64,000 nt of DNA from Paraphoma chrysanthemicola (taxonomy: Eukaryota; Ascomycota; Dothideomycetes; Pleosporales; Phaeosphaeriaceae): NCBI GenBank assembly GCA_020744225.1, contig JAGMWG010000021.1, positions 744,001 to 808,000 of the forward strand. The letters are read 5' to 3'. Below the pieces are notes generated by a model. That model saw nothing but the letters and a program-made list of their open reading frames with translations. It was not told where the DNA came from and searched no databases. A program made the translations under genes and the position numbers. Position 1 is the first letter of the stretch. Each line of letters starts with the position of its first letter. Positions 10,636-20,368 of this stretch are shown one piece after another.

Positions 10636-10958
10636 GACTCAAAGAACGCTGGTAGGTACCAAGAGGAAGGAATTGAATTTGTTGGGTATATGGAGCTGTG
10701 CTCGCGCGCAGTGCAAACAGTTTTGGAATGTGGGGCAAGGTCGTAAAAGGTACCCCGCGCCTTCTGTCGTGGAAGGCATGAAGTCCAGCGCCGACGCGCC
10801 ATGAATGCTTTAGCAACCTCTATACCTGCTCAGGCACCATATCCAGGTGTCTCAAGCTTGGCTAGACACAAAAAGACAACCCGTTGAACGCCGTGATAGG
10901 ACAAAGAGTCAGCCTTAGAATACGCCAAAACCGACCTCGCTCACGACCGTGGCATGAT
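10636..10958. other. intergenic, no gene seen
   Basis: These 323 bases lie between the ADE8 start and the HAT1 stop, both on the minus strand. Nothing recognisable is present beyond the expected ADE8 promoter and HAT1 3' region. Confidence 0.45.
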
Positions 10959-12473
10959 TTATGCCTTTGCTCTCTTAGAACTGACCGACGCGTCGTCCAT
11001 ATCCTCCCAGTCGTCTTCCTCATCAATGATTGCCCTCTTTCGCTTGCTTTTGGCAACTGCCCCATTGGAAGAGCCCTCGCCTGCTGCAAAGCTTGCTCGC
11101 TTCTCAAGGCCTTCTAGACGCTCCTCATATTCCTCTTGTTGGTTGTCGACGGCAGCCTCGAGCTTCTCCACCTTCTCCGAGACTTCCATCTGGTCTAGCG
11201 CATCTGCATTCTGACCGTAGATCCGATGCTTGAGAGCCAGCCGCCAGAAGTAGTACTTGCGATCGTTCTCGTTGCTAGCCTTCGCCTTGCGTGTGATACG
11301 CGCCCGGCTGCGATTTGACGACGGTATCGTGGATAGTAGGTGCAGCTCCACCATTCTGTAGAATTGCCTGTAGACAATCTTGGTCTCGCGGCGCAGCTTC
11401 TCAAGGTCGACACCGTTGCCGAGTATTTGGTTTCGCGGTATTGGTGAGTCTTTGCGAAGTGATTCTGGCGGTAGGATCGAAGCAACGGATAGAGACTGGA
11501 AGGACGGCAAAGCGCGCAGGTAGACGATGTCACTGTAGTCGCGCATCGCATCGAAGGCCTCGCTCGGGTCTTCGACCGGAACTTCAAAGATGAACGGCTT
11601 CTTGACTAGATCTTCGAAAATGATGTCGTAGAGCCTAGATCCCAAAGACTGCCCTTGGTACGGCGGAAGTATTAGAAACTGTGATATTCGCTCGCGAGAT
11701 GGCGTCTCGAGACGGTTCAGCTTGTCCAGTATGAGGAGTGTTTCGGGATCTTGGGTCAAGCGCGGAGGTGTATACTTTGTCGTATCGCCGTTGGCCTCTG
11801 GTGGTGGGGAAGGCAGCTGCTTGGTTGCGCGCAAGATCTCCAGCGTTGGGAACACCCATGATCGGTAGGAGGTGGAGAAGCCGGCGAGTGTGTATGGTGA
11901 AGTGGCTGTGTCAGGCAGAGGCGTCACCTCGTAGAGCAAGTACAGCGACCACCGATCCAGAGTCTCTTCATCGTCCAGCCCTTCTGTTGTAGCGCCCTCA
12001 ATGAAGAGGAGGACGAGTATGCTCATGTTCTTCCATATCTGTCGCGCAGCCTCGTCCGCAAGAGGCGACTTCCAAATCTCGTACTGGTGTCCTTGTACCG
12101 CAAAGCTGGTCATGCGCTCCCCGGGCGGCTTCCAGTCTTGTGATAGCGCATCTGAGTCGTCCGCTGCTGGCTCTGGCAGGTGTTTGCGGAACAGCTCCGG
12201 TGAGAGGTCTACCTGGCTGATGTCGGGCACATCTTTCAGTTCGAGCTTCTCGTCGAACTGGATTTTGAGCTTCGGCTTAAGATCGTTGGCGCGGAAATCG
12301 AGTTCTATCTGCGGGTTCTTGTAGCCGGTGATTGACTCGTTCTCTTCGACGACGGTGTATGTGAAGCTCGGATTGAACGAGTCGTCGAAGACGCGCTGCT
12401 GCTCGGTGGTGGGTCGGTAGAGATTAAGGAAGAAGCACTCGTTTGAGTTTGTGACCCAGTCGTCGAGATCCAT
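10959..12473 (-). CDS. HAT1: histone acetyltransferase type B catalytic subunit HAT1
   Basis: A single exon of 504 residues begins at 'MDLDDWVTNSNECFFLNLYR', a recognisable Hat1 N-terminus. The acetyl-CoA site is 'RISQFLILPPYQGQSLGSRL' (motif A of the GNAT fold, Q-x-x-G-x-G/S). The signature 'VEDPSEAFDAMRDYSD' follows directly and contains the conserved acidic residues of the active site. A C-terminal coiled-coil-like stretch and a basic KRKR patch (likely nuclear localisation) complete it. By family knowledge it acetylates newly made histone H4 on K5 and K12, partnered by Hat2. It is divergent from the ZIP transporter gene across 388 bp. Confidence 0.96.
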   Translation of the reverse strand: MDLDDWVTNSNECFFLNLYRPTTEQQRVFDDSFNPSFTYTVVEENESITGYKNPQIELDFRANDLKPKLKIQFDEKLELKDVPDISQVDLSPELFRKHLPEPAADDSDALSQDWKPPGERMTSFAVQGHQYEIWKSPLADEAARQIWKNMSILVLLFIEGATTEGLDDEETLDRWSLYLLYEVTPLPDTATSPYTLAGFSTSYRSWVFPTLEILRATKQLPSPPPEANGDTTKYTPPRLTQDPETLLILDKLNRLETPSRERISQFLILPPYQGQSLGSRLYDIIFEDLVKKPFIFEVPVEDPSEAFDAMRDYSDIVYLRALPSFQSLSVASILPPESLRKDSPIPRNQILGNGVDLEKLRRETKIVYRQFYRMVELHLLSTIPSSNRSRARITRKAKASNENDRKYYFWRLALKHRIYGQNADALDQMEVSEKVEKLEAAVDNQQEEYEERLEGLEKRASFAAGEGSSNGAVAKSKRKRAIIDEEDDWEDMDDASVSSKRAKA

Positions 12474-12861
12474 ATCTTTTAGCTGATTCTGGCGTTGCAG
12501 CTTGGGTATTTGGTGGTGTATAAATGTGGATTATGTGGAGGCGCAAACCTTCAAGACAAGAGCAAGCGCGTCGAGGTGAAGGCGATCTAGCGCGCCGGCA
12601 CGCGTCCGATTAGCGCCACAGCCATCTGTAGGGCTGAACCCCTGGGCCAACTAGAGTTCAGCATAATTGCGGAGGACAGCAGCGTCTTTGCCGAATAAAC
12701 CCACGCTCTCCGCCGACACAACACATCGCATCGCCCGCCCGTCTAGGAGTAGTGGAGCATGGATAGCACAGGCTGACGACTGCCTGCTTCCTTTTCGTCA
12801 TTGCTGCAGCGCACATTTCCCTCGGCGCGCGCCACGACTTTCACACACATCACGATTCACC
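12474..12861. promoter_or_regulatory. divergent promoter region HAT1 / ZIP transporter
   Basis: These 388 bases lie between two start codons facing away from each other. They hold both promoters and 5' leaders. The transporter side is C-rich (for example 12,700-12,860). I identify no defined motif. Confidence 0.4.
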
Positions 12862-14316
12862 ATGTGGGACGGCTTCTTCATGCTGCTCGCCCTGAGCACC
12901 ATAATGGGCGTTGCGTGCGTTGCTCCATTGTCTGCAGCAAAGTAGTGCTCTGCGAACTCAGTACTGACCATGGCAGCTCCTTCCTCGCTGGCATACTGCC
13001 CCTCTCCTTTTCCCTCTCTCCGCGCCAACTCCGCATCCTCACACTACTGGGCGCCGGCGTGTTAGTAGGAACTTCGCTGATAGTCATAATACCGGAGGGC
13101 ATCGAGACCATGTACAGCGCTGGCAGTAAGAGTCATGCGCACATGTCACAAAAGGCCATACAACCCACCATCCCATCTGTCTCCAGCCTGCAAAACGGGG
13201 TGAGACATCCCGCCGAGTTCCATACATGGAAGCGCGAAGACTCGGTGGATAATGATTTCTTGCCTGGCGGACCAGTCAAGGCGTCAGGACCAGACTATTC
13301 GAGCGACAAAGCCGCCATCGAGGTGCAATTGAAGAAGATGAAGGACGGCAAGGACAAGGAAAAGGAGAAGCTAGAAGATACCCATCCACAAAAAGGCGGC
13401 GACGATGACTCGACAGAGGGGCACAAAGAGGGACACACTCGCGTACATGCGCCAGAAGACGATGAGGTCACGGGTCATGTGGAGCACGACGACGGACCCA
13501 GTCCCCACGCATACATTGGTGTTGCGCTCATCTTGGGCTACATACTCATGTTCCTCGTAGACCACCTACCGGACACCATCTCGTCTTCCAAGCCGAAGTA
13601 CATGCCCATGCACATTTCGCTGTCGAATCTGCACCGCGGGCCGCACAACGCATCCAGCCTCAGCTTGAATGGAATGGCGAGTGAAGCAGTCACACCACTG
13701 GCTACGCCCATGCCGCCGCATCTAGTGCCGAAGAAGACCTCATCGACGACCATTGGCCTCGTTGTACATGCTTGTGCGGACGGCATCGCACTAGGCGCTT
13801 CCTCTACAGCGCCGTCAACATCATTGTCACTGGTCATATTCTTTGCCATTATGCTTCACAAGGCGCCCGCCGCGTTCGGCTTGACATCAGTTCTGCTTAA
13901 ACAAGGACTGTCCAAAAAGACTGCTCGAACGCATCTCGCTTTCTTCAGCTTGGCAGCTCCAGTTGGTGCAGTTGCAACCTGGGCCATTGTGCATACTTTT
14001 GGACGAGGACGGCTAGGTGGAGACGAGGGCTTGACGTGGTCGACTGGTTGGGTGCTATGTTTCTCTGGCGGCACGTTCCTGTAAGACTTTCTCTTCGTAC
14101 GCTATTTGTTGGTTACATTGCTGACTTGTTAGATATGTGGCCATGCATTCAATGACCGAGGCCACATCAACGCATGGCCACGACGACCCCACTGTGAACG
14201 GCTACATGGACGCGTATCCCGGCAAGAAGACGCTCTCCAAGAGCGATATTGCCATTGTGTTATTCGGCATGCTGTTCCCCCTAGTCACGCAAATCGGGCA
14301 TGCTCACGCACACTAG
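12862..14316 (+). CDS. ZIP-family metal transporter, SLC39A9/ATX2-like
   Basis: Exons 12862-12914, 12977-14080 and 14133-14316 encode 446 residues. The start 'MWDGFFMLLALSTIMG', spliced to 'VASFLAGILPLSFSL', gives the first helix, and 'LLGAGVLVGTSLIVIIPEG' gives the second. A long charged loop contains scattered His and Asp residues (for example 'DDEVTGHVEHDDGPSPHAY') and may sense or bind metal. Helix 4 has 'VVHACADGIALGAS' with the conserved His and Asp, and helix 5 has 'IMLHKAPAAFGL'; these form the ZIP binuclear metal centre. The C-terminus ends 'GHAHAH'. Relatives sit in the Golgi or secretory membranes and move Zn or Mn into the cytosol. The ortholog set is clear; the metal is inferred. 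Confidence 0.9.
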
Positions 14317-14669
14317 TACAAGGCGTGGAGGTTTGGCATATTATGGCGTTGGCGCAGCATCGGCTGGCGTGCCACAGACTACTGGTCAGAGTGTCACTGG
14401 CTGTTTATGATACCAAAAATTCTCGTTGTAGGGTGTTTCGAATGGGATCTAATTTTTCACGAATTGTTGATATTGTGCCGAGGTACTGCGGCTTGATTTG
14501 CTTCGGGTGGCTCTCCTCCTTCTCTGGAGAGCCATTCGCAAGTACGTATCTATGTGAAGAAAGGACAAGGAGGCTTTATGAGTGCCACAGTGAGGGTGGA
14601 GAGGCTGATAAGCAACCAATATACATCCGCATCCCTCTCTCTTCCTTCCAACATCGTCACCCACCGCAA
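14317..14669. other. intergenic between convergent genes
   Basis: These 353 bases separate the stop codons of the ZIP gene and TAH18. They should hold both 3' untranslated regions. No gene or repeat is evident. Confidence 0.5.
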
Positions 14670-16836
14670 TCACCATGTCTCCTGCTTATACCTCCCTTCC
14701 TTCTCCATAGCGGCCAAATACGCCTCCGCCCCTTCCCTCTCCATCCCGCCTTCTTTCACAAACATCTCAATCAGCGCCTCGCGGATAGCTTGCGGCATCT
14801 TACCCGACGAGCCGCAGATGTACACGATACCATTGCGTTTCGCGAGCGCGTTGTAGATAAGGGCGCTTTGTTGGCGAACGAGGTCTTGGACGTAGACTTT
14901 TTGGCGCTGTAATCCGAATCAGTCTCCCATTGGATAACAGTCAAGAAAAGAAAAGGGGAGGGAAGAGATGAGGGAGACATACCTGATCTCTTGAAAACGC
15001 CGCAAAGACATCCAACGGAACGCCAGTTTTGACGAGCTCCGCCCATTCGTGTTTAAAGAAGTAATCTGCGTCTGCATTTCTGCATCCAAAGAAGAGTACA
15101 TCTTTGACATCATCGCCCGCGCTTGATTCGCGTTCTTGCCGCCATTGCATGCGCTGATAGATTAGACTTCTCATTGGCGCGACGCCTGTTCCTGGCCCGA
15201 TCATCACTACTGGTCTTTCCATGTCCTTTTTCGTTACGCCTAAGCCGCCTTTTTGCAATGTGACGGATAGATTTTGGCCGGGTTCGAGCGCGGAGATGTA
15301 GCGTGTACATACGCCTTGTCTGATGCGTTTGATTACGGTTTTGTACTTTACTATTGCGACGAGTAATTCGACGTCTGTGTTCGTAGACCCTACTTCCTGG
15401 GCGCCATTGGATCCATTCGATGGAAGGGCGGACGGAGGAGAAGGAGAAGAGGCTGTGTTGCATGCAGATGCAATACTAAACAACCGCCCTCTCATCACTG
15501 GCACAAGCGCACATATGTTCTGCCAGGGCACCTTGACCGTTTCGAATTCCTGCAATACCTCGAGAATACTTCGTCGTGGCCTCGTCGTGTAGTCGTAAAG
15601 CTCATCAATATATTCTGGATCCGTGAATTCTATCAACCGGTCTTTCTGGAATGGGTCTGAAGTATAATGTGCCAGGTGTGCGAAGAAAGAGCGCCGCGGG
15701 ATGGACATGATGTCGAGGTGGTCGGTCAGAATTTGGCGTAGGGTGATGCTGGATGAGGGATTGAGGTGCCGGATTGGGAGAGGCGAGGTTTTTGATACGG
15801 ATGAAGAGGAGGGGATGAAGTGGAGGGGCCGGTCGGCGAAGGATGTCCAGTTCATGAGGGCCAGGAAGGCGGAGACGTCCGAGGGGAAATTGCGTGGATA
15901 GATTGTGAGAGTATCACCAGGGGCGTAAGGGTGGGTGCCGGGGAGGGAGAATTTGAGGTGACGGACATCCTGCCAGTGGGTCGTGGGCGTGACGCGGGTG
16001 TTGCTGGTGAGGGTTGCGGGGACGCTGTTGGGGATGGGGAGGAGAGTGGGTGGTGGTGCATCGATATTAGAAGGGGAGATGGAAGATGAGGTTCCGTTTG
16101 AGGATGGCGAGGTGATGTCTGCAAAGTCGAGGATCCAATTGGGGTCCAAGAGAACGTCGTCGGGAATGGGGTCGACTCCTTCGGGGATGGGGTACTGTTC
16201 GAGGAGACGTTGGCGGAGGGTGAATGACCATGGAACAAATGAGCCGTCGACGCTGTGATCGGTCAGACATTGCTCTCAGCAAATTTGTGTACTATTTTGG
16301 ATACGGATTGATGCGATTGGGAACCGGGCGTATATCGTTGTGTAACCACGCGACCATAATTGACTCACCCCTCAGGCTGCTGATCATCACATTCCCCACG
16401 ATCACAAATTGGTTGCGCGCCGAGCCGGATCAGACGATTATAGAGCTTACGGTGCGCCCAATTGAACTTCGGATATGAGGTGTCTCCGAGTCCAAATGAG
16501 GCAAACTTCACCTGTTGCAGACATCCCGGTCGCAGCCTCGCACTTCGCAGGGCGCGCCAGAATGTCTGACTGTTTGGCGGCAAGTCTCCTTGGCCGCTTG
16601 TAGCGATGGCAATGAGCACGACATCGTGTTGGAGCAATTGTTTCTACCGGCTATCAATACCCCACGCGTGTCGTCCGATGTCAACATACAAGAGAAATTG
16701 CATTGAGCTCCGCCACCTCGGTATCAAAGCGCAGACGCACGGCGAGCCTGCCCATTTCCTCAGCGACATCCTGGGCATTTCCCGTCTCAGAGCCGTAAAC
16801 TACCAGGGCCCGGCGTATGTGCTGAGTGCTCGCCAT
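14670..16836 (-). CDS. TAH18: NADPH-dependent diflavin oxidoreductase TAH18 (NDOR1)
   Basis: Four exons (16836-16690, 16643-16369, 16252-14983, 14906-14670) encode 642 residues. Domains in order are flavodoxin-like FMN binding ('VVYGSETGNAQDVAEE' at residues 13-28; 'ATSGQGDLP'; 'FGLGDTSYPKFN'), then an FAD-binding domain with its connecting insert ('GRLFSIASA'), then an NADPH-binding domain ('VMIGPGTGVAPMRSLIYQR', 'LFFGCRN', 'IYICGSSGKMP' with V for the first I). The ending 'YKQETW' is typical of the family. The enzyme passes electrons from NADPH to the Fe-S protein Dre2 for cytosolic iron-sulfur assembly. All introns keep phase, and the intron inside the flavodoxin region (16253-16368) is 116 nt, longer than its neighbours. 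Confidence 0.95.
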
Positions 16837-17661
16837 GGCAGGTGCTTGCGGGCGGTGAGGCGGTGGGCGGTGGGCGGTTTGGTGAGGCTAGCCTCGATCA
16901 GCGTCTCAACTGCTATAAATTTGCGTGTGGCGCTTCCCCAGGGCTACGGTGAGAGGGAAGCGGTGGCACTAGCGGACACGTCGATTGCGGCAGGCGGGTC
17001 TTTCATGTTCAAGCCTGTCTAGCGGCCGGCGGGTCCCTTGGTGAAGCTGCCATATCGCGAGGTGTGGCGCATGGCGAAGTGTGGCGCCCGCAGCTCGCTT
17101 GCATGACGAGCCTCTCTTAGATAATCGTGCACAAAATATCTCCGAGTCCCTGACTGCATGATGGCAGGTCTGTACTGAAGAGCAAAGTGAGGCACACCCC
17201 TGCCTTTTGCTGCCATGGCACCCTATCACGGTGGGCACAGCGACTCCCCCTTTACGAGCCCTGCTGCCTGTCTGCCCACGGCGGCGAGTGGACCTTCACT
17301 CCCTGGCCACCGACCGGGGTGCGTCGCTTCCTGTTCCGAGGTGGTCCTAGCGCGCCCGTTGCCGTGCTCGACCTCTTAAATTTCTCGACCGCCTCTCCCT
17401 TCGTCCCCATCAAGTCAACAACAGAGACAATCAACGCACCCATCAACCCAACTCTCTCCCCAACTTCTCCGGGCTCGTAGCTACCCATCCAACACCCCCC
17501 TCGCCAACTGTTCCACCTGCCAGGCGGTTCGTCAATCCATCTTCTTCAACCACCAGCACCTGTTCACGGTTACCTTTACCGGTCTACCAGGACTCCAAGT
17601 TTCCTCAACTTCTACACGGCTCGTTCACTCGTGTTCTTCAACCACCAAAACTTCAGCAAAA
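16837..17661. promoter_or_regulatory. divergent intergenic region with pyrimidine-rich leader
   Basis: These 825 bases lie between the start codons of TAH18 and the RRM gene. From about 17,380 to 17,661 the plus strand is strongly C/T-rich (repeated ctc, ttc, ccaacc), typical of fungal promoter-proximal and 5' leader DNA of well-expressed genes. No open frame with family features is present. Confidence 0.5.
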
Positions 17662-18950
17662 ATGTCCGCACCAGTCGACAGTGTCACCGCCCAGATGGCC
17701 ACCACCTCCCTCGACAACACCGCTCCCACCACCGAGAGCACCGGCGCCCAGCAGCCCACCACAGCCGAGGACGAGGCTGTGCGTGCGAGCGCCGCCGAGG
17801 GTAGGCGACTTTACATTGGAAACCTCGCGTATGCGACCAACGAGGGGGAGTTGAAAGACTTCTTCAAGGACTACCTGGTGTAAGTGGAGCCGCGGGCCCG
17901 CATGACGCATGCGCATGCTAACACGTCGCACAGCGAGTCCACGACCATCCCCACCAACCCGCGCACCTCGCGTCCCGTCGGCTACGCCTTCGTCGCCCTC
18001 TCGACACCCTCCGAGGCCGAGCGCGCCATTGCTGAGCTCAACGGCAAGGCCATCCTCGACCGCAAGGTCTCAATCCAGCTCGCCCGCACCCCCGAGGCTC
18101 ACGCCGAAGGAACTGGCAGCGGCGCTGAGGGCAACAGCGGCGAGAACCGTCGCCGAACCTCCACCCGCGGACGTGGACGCGGCCGTGGCCGTGGTGGCCG
18201 CACTGGACGTGGCGGACGTGCTGTAAGTCACTCCTAAAGTTTCTGACACGATGCATGCTAACAGGTGCAACAGGCCGACGGCACTGAGGGTGCTGAGCAG
18301 GTCGAGCTCACCGACGCCGCTCCTGCGGAATCTACCCCTACAAATGTACCCGGCCAAGTTGCTCCCTTGACGGAGACTACGAACGAAGCGCTCACAGTGA
18401 AGAAGGGTACCGAGGCCAAGAAGGATGCTGCTCCCCGTGAGCCACGCGAGCCTCGCGAGCGCAAGCAGCGCGGTCCTCCCGAGGATGGCGTTGCTTCCAA
18501 GACCAAGGTCATGGTCGCCAACCTGCCTTATGACCTGAAGGAGGATAGGGTACGTCTTTTTCGTCTTTTTCTGTAGTCTGGTACTGACTTTTCCAGCTCC
18601 TTGAGATCTTCAAGGACTACTCCCCCACCCAGGCCAAGATCGCCCTCCGCCCTATTCCCCGCTTCATGGTCAAGAAGTTGCAGGCTCGCGGTGAGCCCCG
18701 CAAGGGCCGTGGTTTCGGTTTCGTCACTCTCGGTTCCGAGGAGCTCCAGCAGAAGGCTTGCAACGAGATGAACGGCAAGGAGATCGAGGGGCGCGAGATC
18801 GCCGTTAAGGTCGCGATCGATTCGCCCGGCAAGGAGGACGACCACATCGACTCCGCTGAGGGCGCCGAGGGCGAAGCCACTGCTACCGCCACTGCCTCCA
18901 CCGATGCCGCCGAGAAGGCTACCGAGACGCCCGCTGCGACTGCCGCTTAG
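17662..18950 (+). CDS. RNA-binding protein with two RRMs and a central RGG box
   Basis: Four exons (17662-17879, 17934-18222, 18265-18549, 18597-18950), with introns of 42-54 nt, encode 381 residues. RRM1 shows RNP2 'LYIGNL' and RNP1 'PVGYAFVAL'. An RGG-type arginine/glycine stretch follows ('GRGRGRGRGGRTGRGGR'), then an acidic/Thr linker and the charged repeat 'REPREPRERKQRG', then RRM2 with 'VMVANL' and 'KGRGFGFVTL'. The tail is Ala/Thr/Glu rich. The layout resembles nucleolar or ribosome-biogenesis RNP proteins such as fission yeast Rnp24-like factors, but the exact orthologue is not certain. The CT-rich leader and strong C-ending codon bias suggest high expression (inference). Confidence 0.88.
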
Positions 18951-19708
18951 ATTGCGGCCGCTGCCTGAGACGCGCTCCCCCACGCTCACTCCACACGAGC
19001 GCGTCGACGATTGTTTTGCACTGCGAATTTGTGTACCGAAGGACGCGCGCCCTATCCACATCTACCATTTACCATGATAGACATTTAGGCTGCGGCTTTC
19101 ATCTTAGTTCGTTCGAGTTAGCGGGTTATCGGTCAAAAGTCTATTCGGAGTCTATCGGGCTGGTGTCTATGGTGGACTATCTCCCGGGTTAACGGTTTAC
19201 GGAAAACTTGATTGACTAGTTCGAGCAAGAGCACGATATGAAGAATACAAATAAAGCTGCCTTGGTCCGGCTGGATCGGGGTAGACTACATGATGGACAA
19301 TCCTCTTCTTCCAACCATGCGTGATGAATATGTTCGTCTTGAGATTATGTGATGTTTCGATGATGACCAAGGCAAGTTCACATCATGACTTATTTACGGC
19401 AACTATAGAAATATGGAATCACAAGTAATCGAGGAAAAGAGTGGATATTACAGTCATAGCTACGGAAAACGCTCGTACATGTACAAAAAGCCCTATGCGT
19501 ACTATTCATCTATACCGTTTCGGATACATCGGGAGTGGTCCACCGGGCCTGTTTACACCCCACGGATTTGGATCGCTTGCATACTGCGGCCCATACTGGG
19601 TATTTGGCGTTTCATTCAAGATGTCATTCTGATACCGTCGCTACTGGCTATATGTCATTATACTCAAATCCATAGGCATATTTAAATTCTTTTCATGTCG
19701 ATCTAGAT
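18951..19708. other. intergenic, no gene seen
   Basis: About 760 bases follow the RRM gene. Only short frames (up to 90 codons) occur, AT-richer than coding neighbours and without motifs. The first part is probably the 3' untranslated region. Confidence 0.5.
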
Positions 19709-20224
19709 TCAGCTCCCACCAGCGTCTTTGCTCCCTTTGCTCGCGTTGAGCAAGCTGTCGATTTTTGCTTGATGCCCGTAGCCTGTGGCAGGCGCTAGTC
19801 GCCGCTGACTGCTCCCATCTTGACGCACGAGGGTACCAGGATTGTTGGATTTGTTGAGACCGCGGTGGATGGGATATGGGTAGTCCATTAGGCGGATGCC
19901 GCCGTCGACGACGGAGCCACATGCGCCTTGGACGTTGTCGTGGCCGGTGCTGTTGCAACGTGTACTCCAGGCTACACGTGTGTAGTTGCATCCCATTGGG
20001 CAAGTATACGATATTGTATTCTGTTGGCATATGTTAGTGGGGCTAATTTTGCTGGGGTATTGGCGGTGCTTTGTTTGGGACTGCTGACTGGGCGTTGGAG
20101 ATAGAAGTGTGTAGCAGAAGTGTGACTTAGGAGGAGAGCTGAAACTTACCTGCAAAGAAAAGGTGTATAAACCCTGACCGTGGTGAATGTAGACAGCATG
20201 TTTCTTGTAATGACATCCTACCAA
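19709..20224 (-). CDS. possible small cysteine-containing protein, start unresolved
   Basis: A frame ending at 19709 reads sensibly in its C-terminal part: 'SYTCPMGCNYTRVAWSTRCN', then a Gly/Val segment, then a polar tail with 'TLVRQDGSSQRRLAP'. A GTAAGT donor near 20150 and a CCAACAG acceptor near 20028 would remove the messy middle in phase, giving roughly 125 residues. The frame has no ATG at its upstream end (it begins at TTG), so the first exon is missing or elsewhere. I do not recognise a family. An overlapping frame offset by one base is also open, so coding status is uncertain. Confidence 0.35.
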   Translation of the reverse strand: MVGCHYKKHAVYIHHGQGLYTFSLQVSFSSPPKSHFCYTLLSPTPSQQSQTKHRQYPSKISPTNICQQNTISYTCPMGCNYTRVAWSTRCNSTGHDNVQGACGSVVDGGIRLMDYPYPIHRGLNKSNNPGTLVRQDGSSQRRLAPATGYGHQAKIDSLLNASKGSKDAGGS

Positions 20225-20368
20225 TGCAGCAATATCTCACATCCTGTCGTACCTCGAGATCAACAACGTTGTCAGCATCGTCAGGCCTGAACTTGTGACT
20301 GATAAGACACCGAAGTGAGCACCTAGATCACGAGGGCCATGTGGGTGTTTCGAATTATGTACAAGGCC

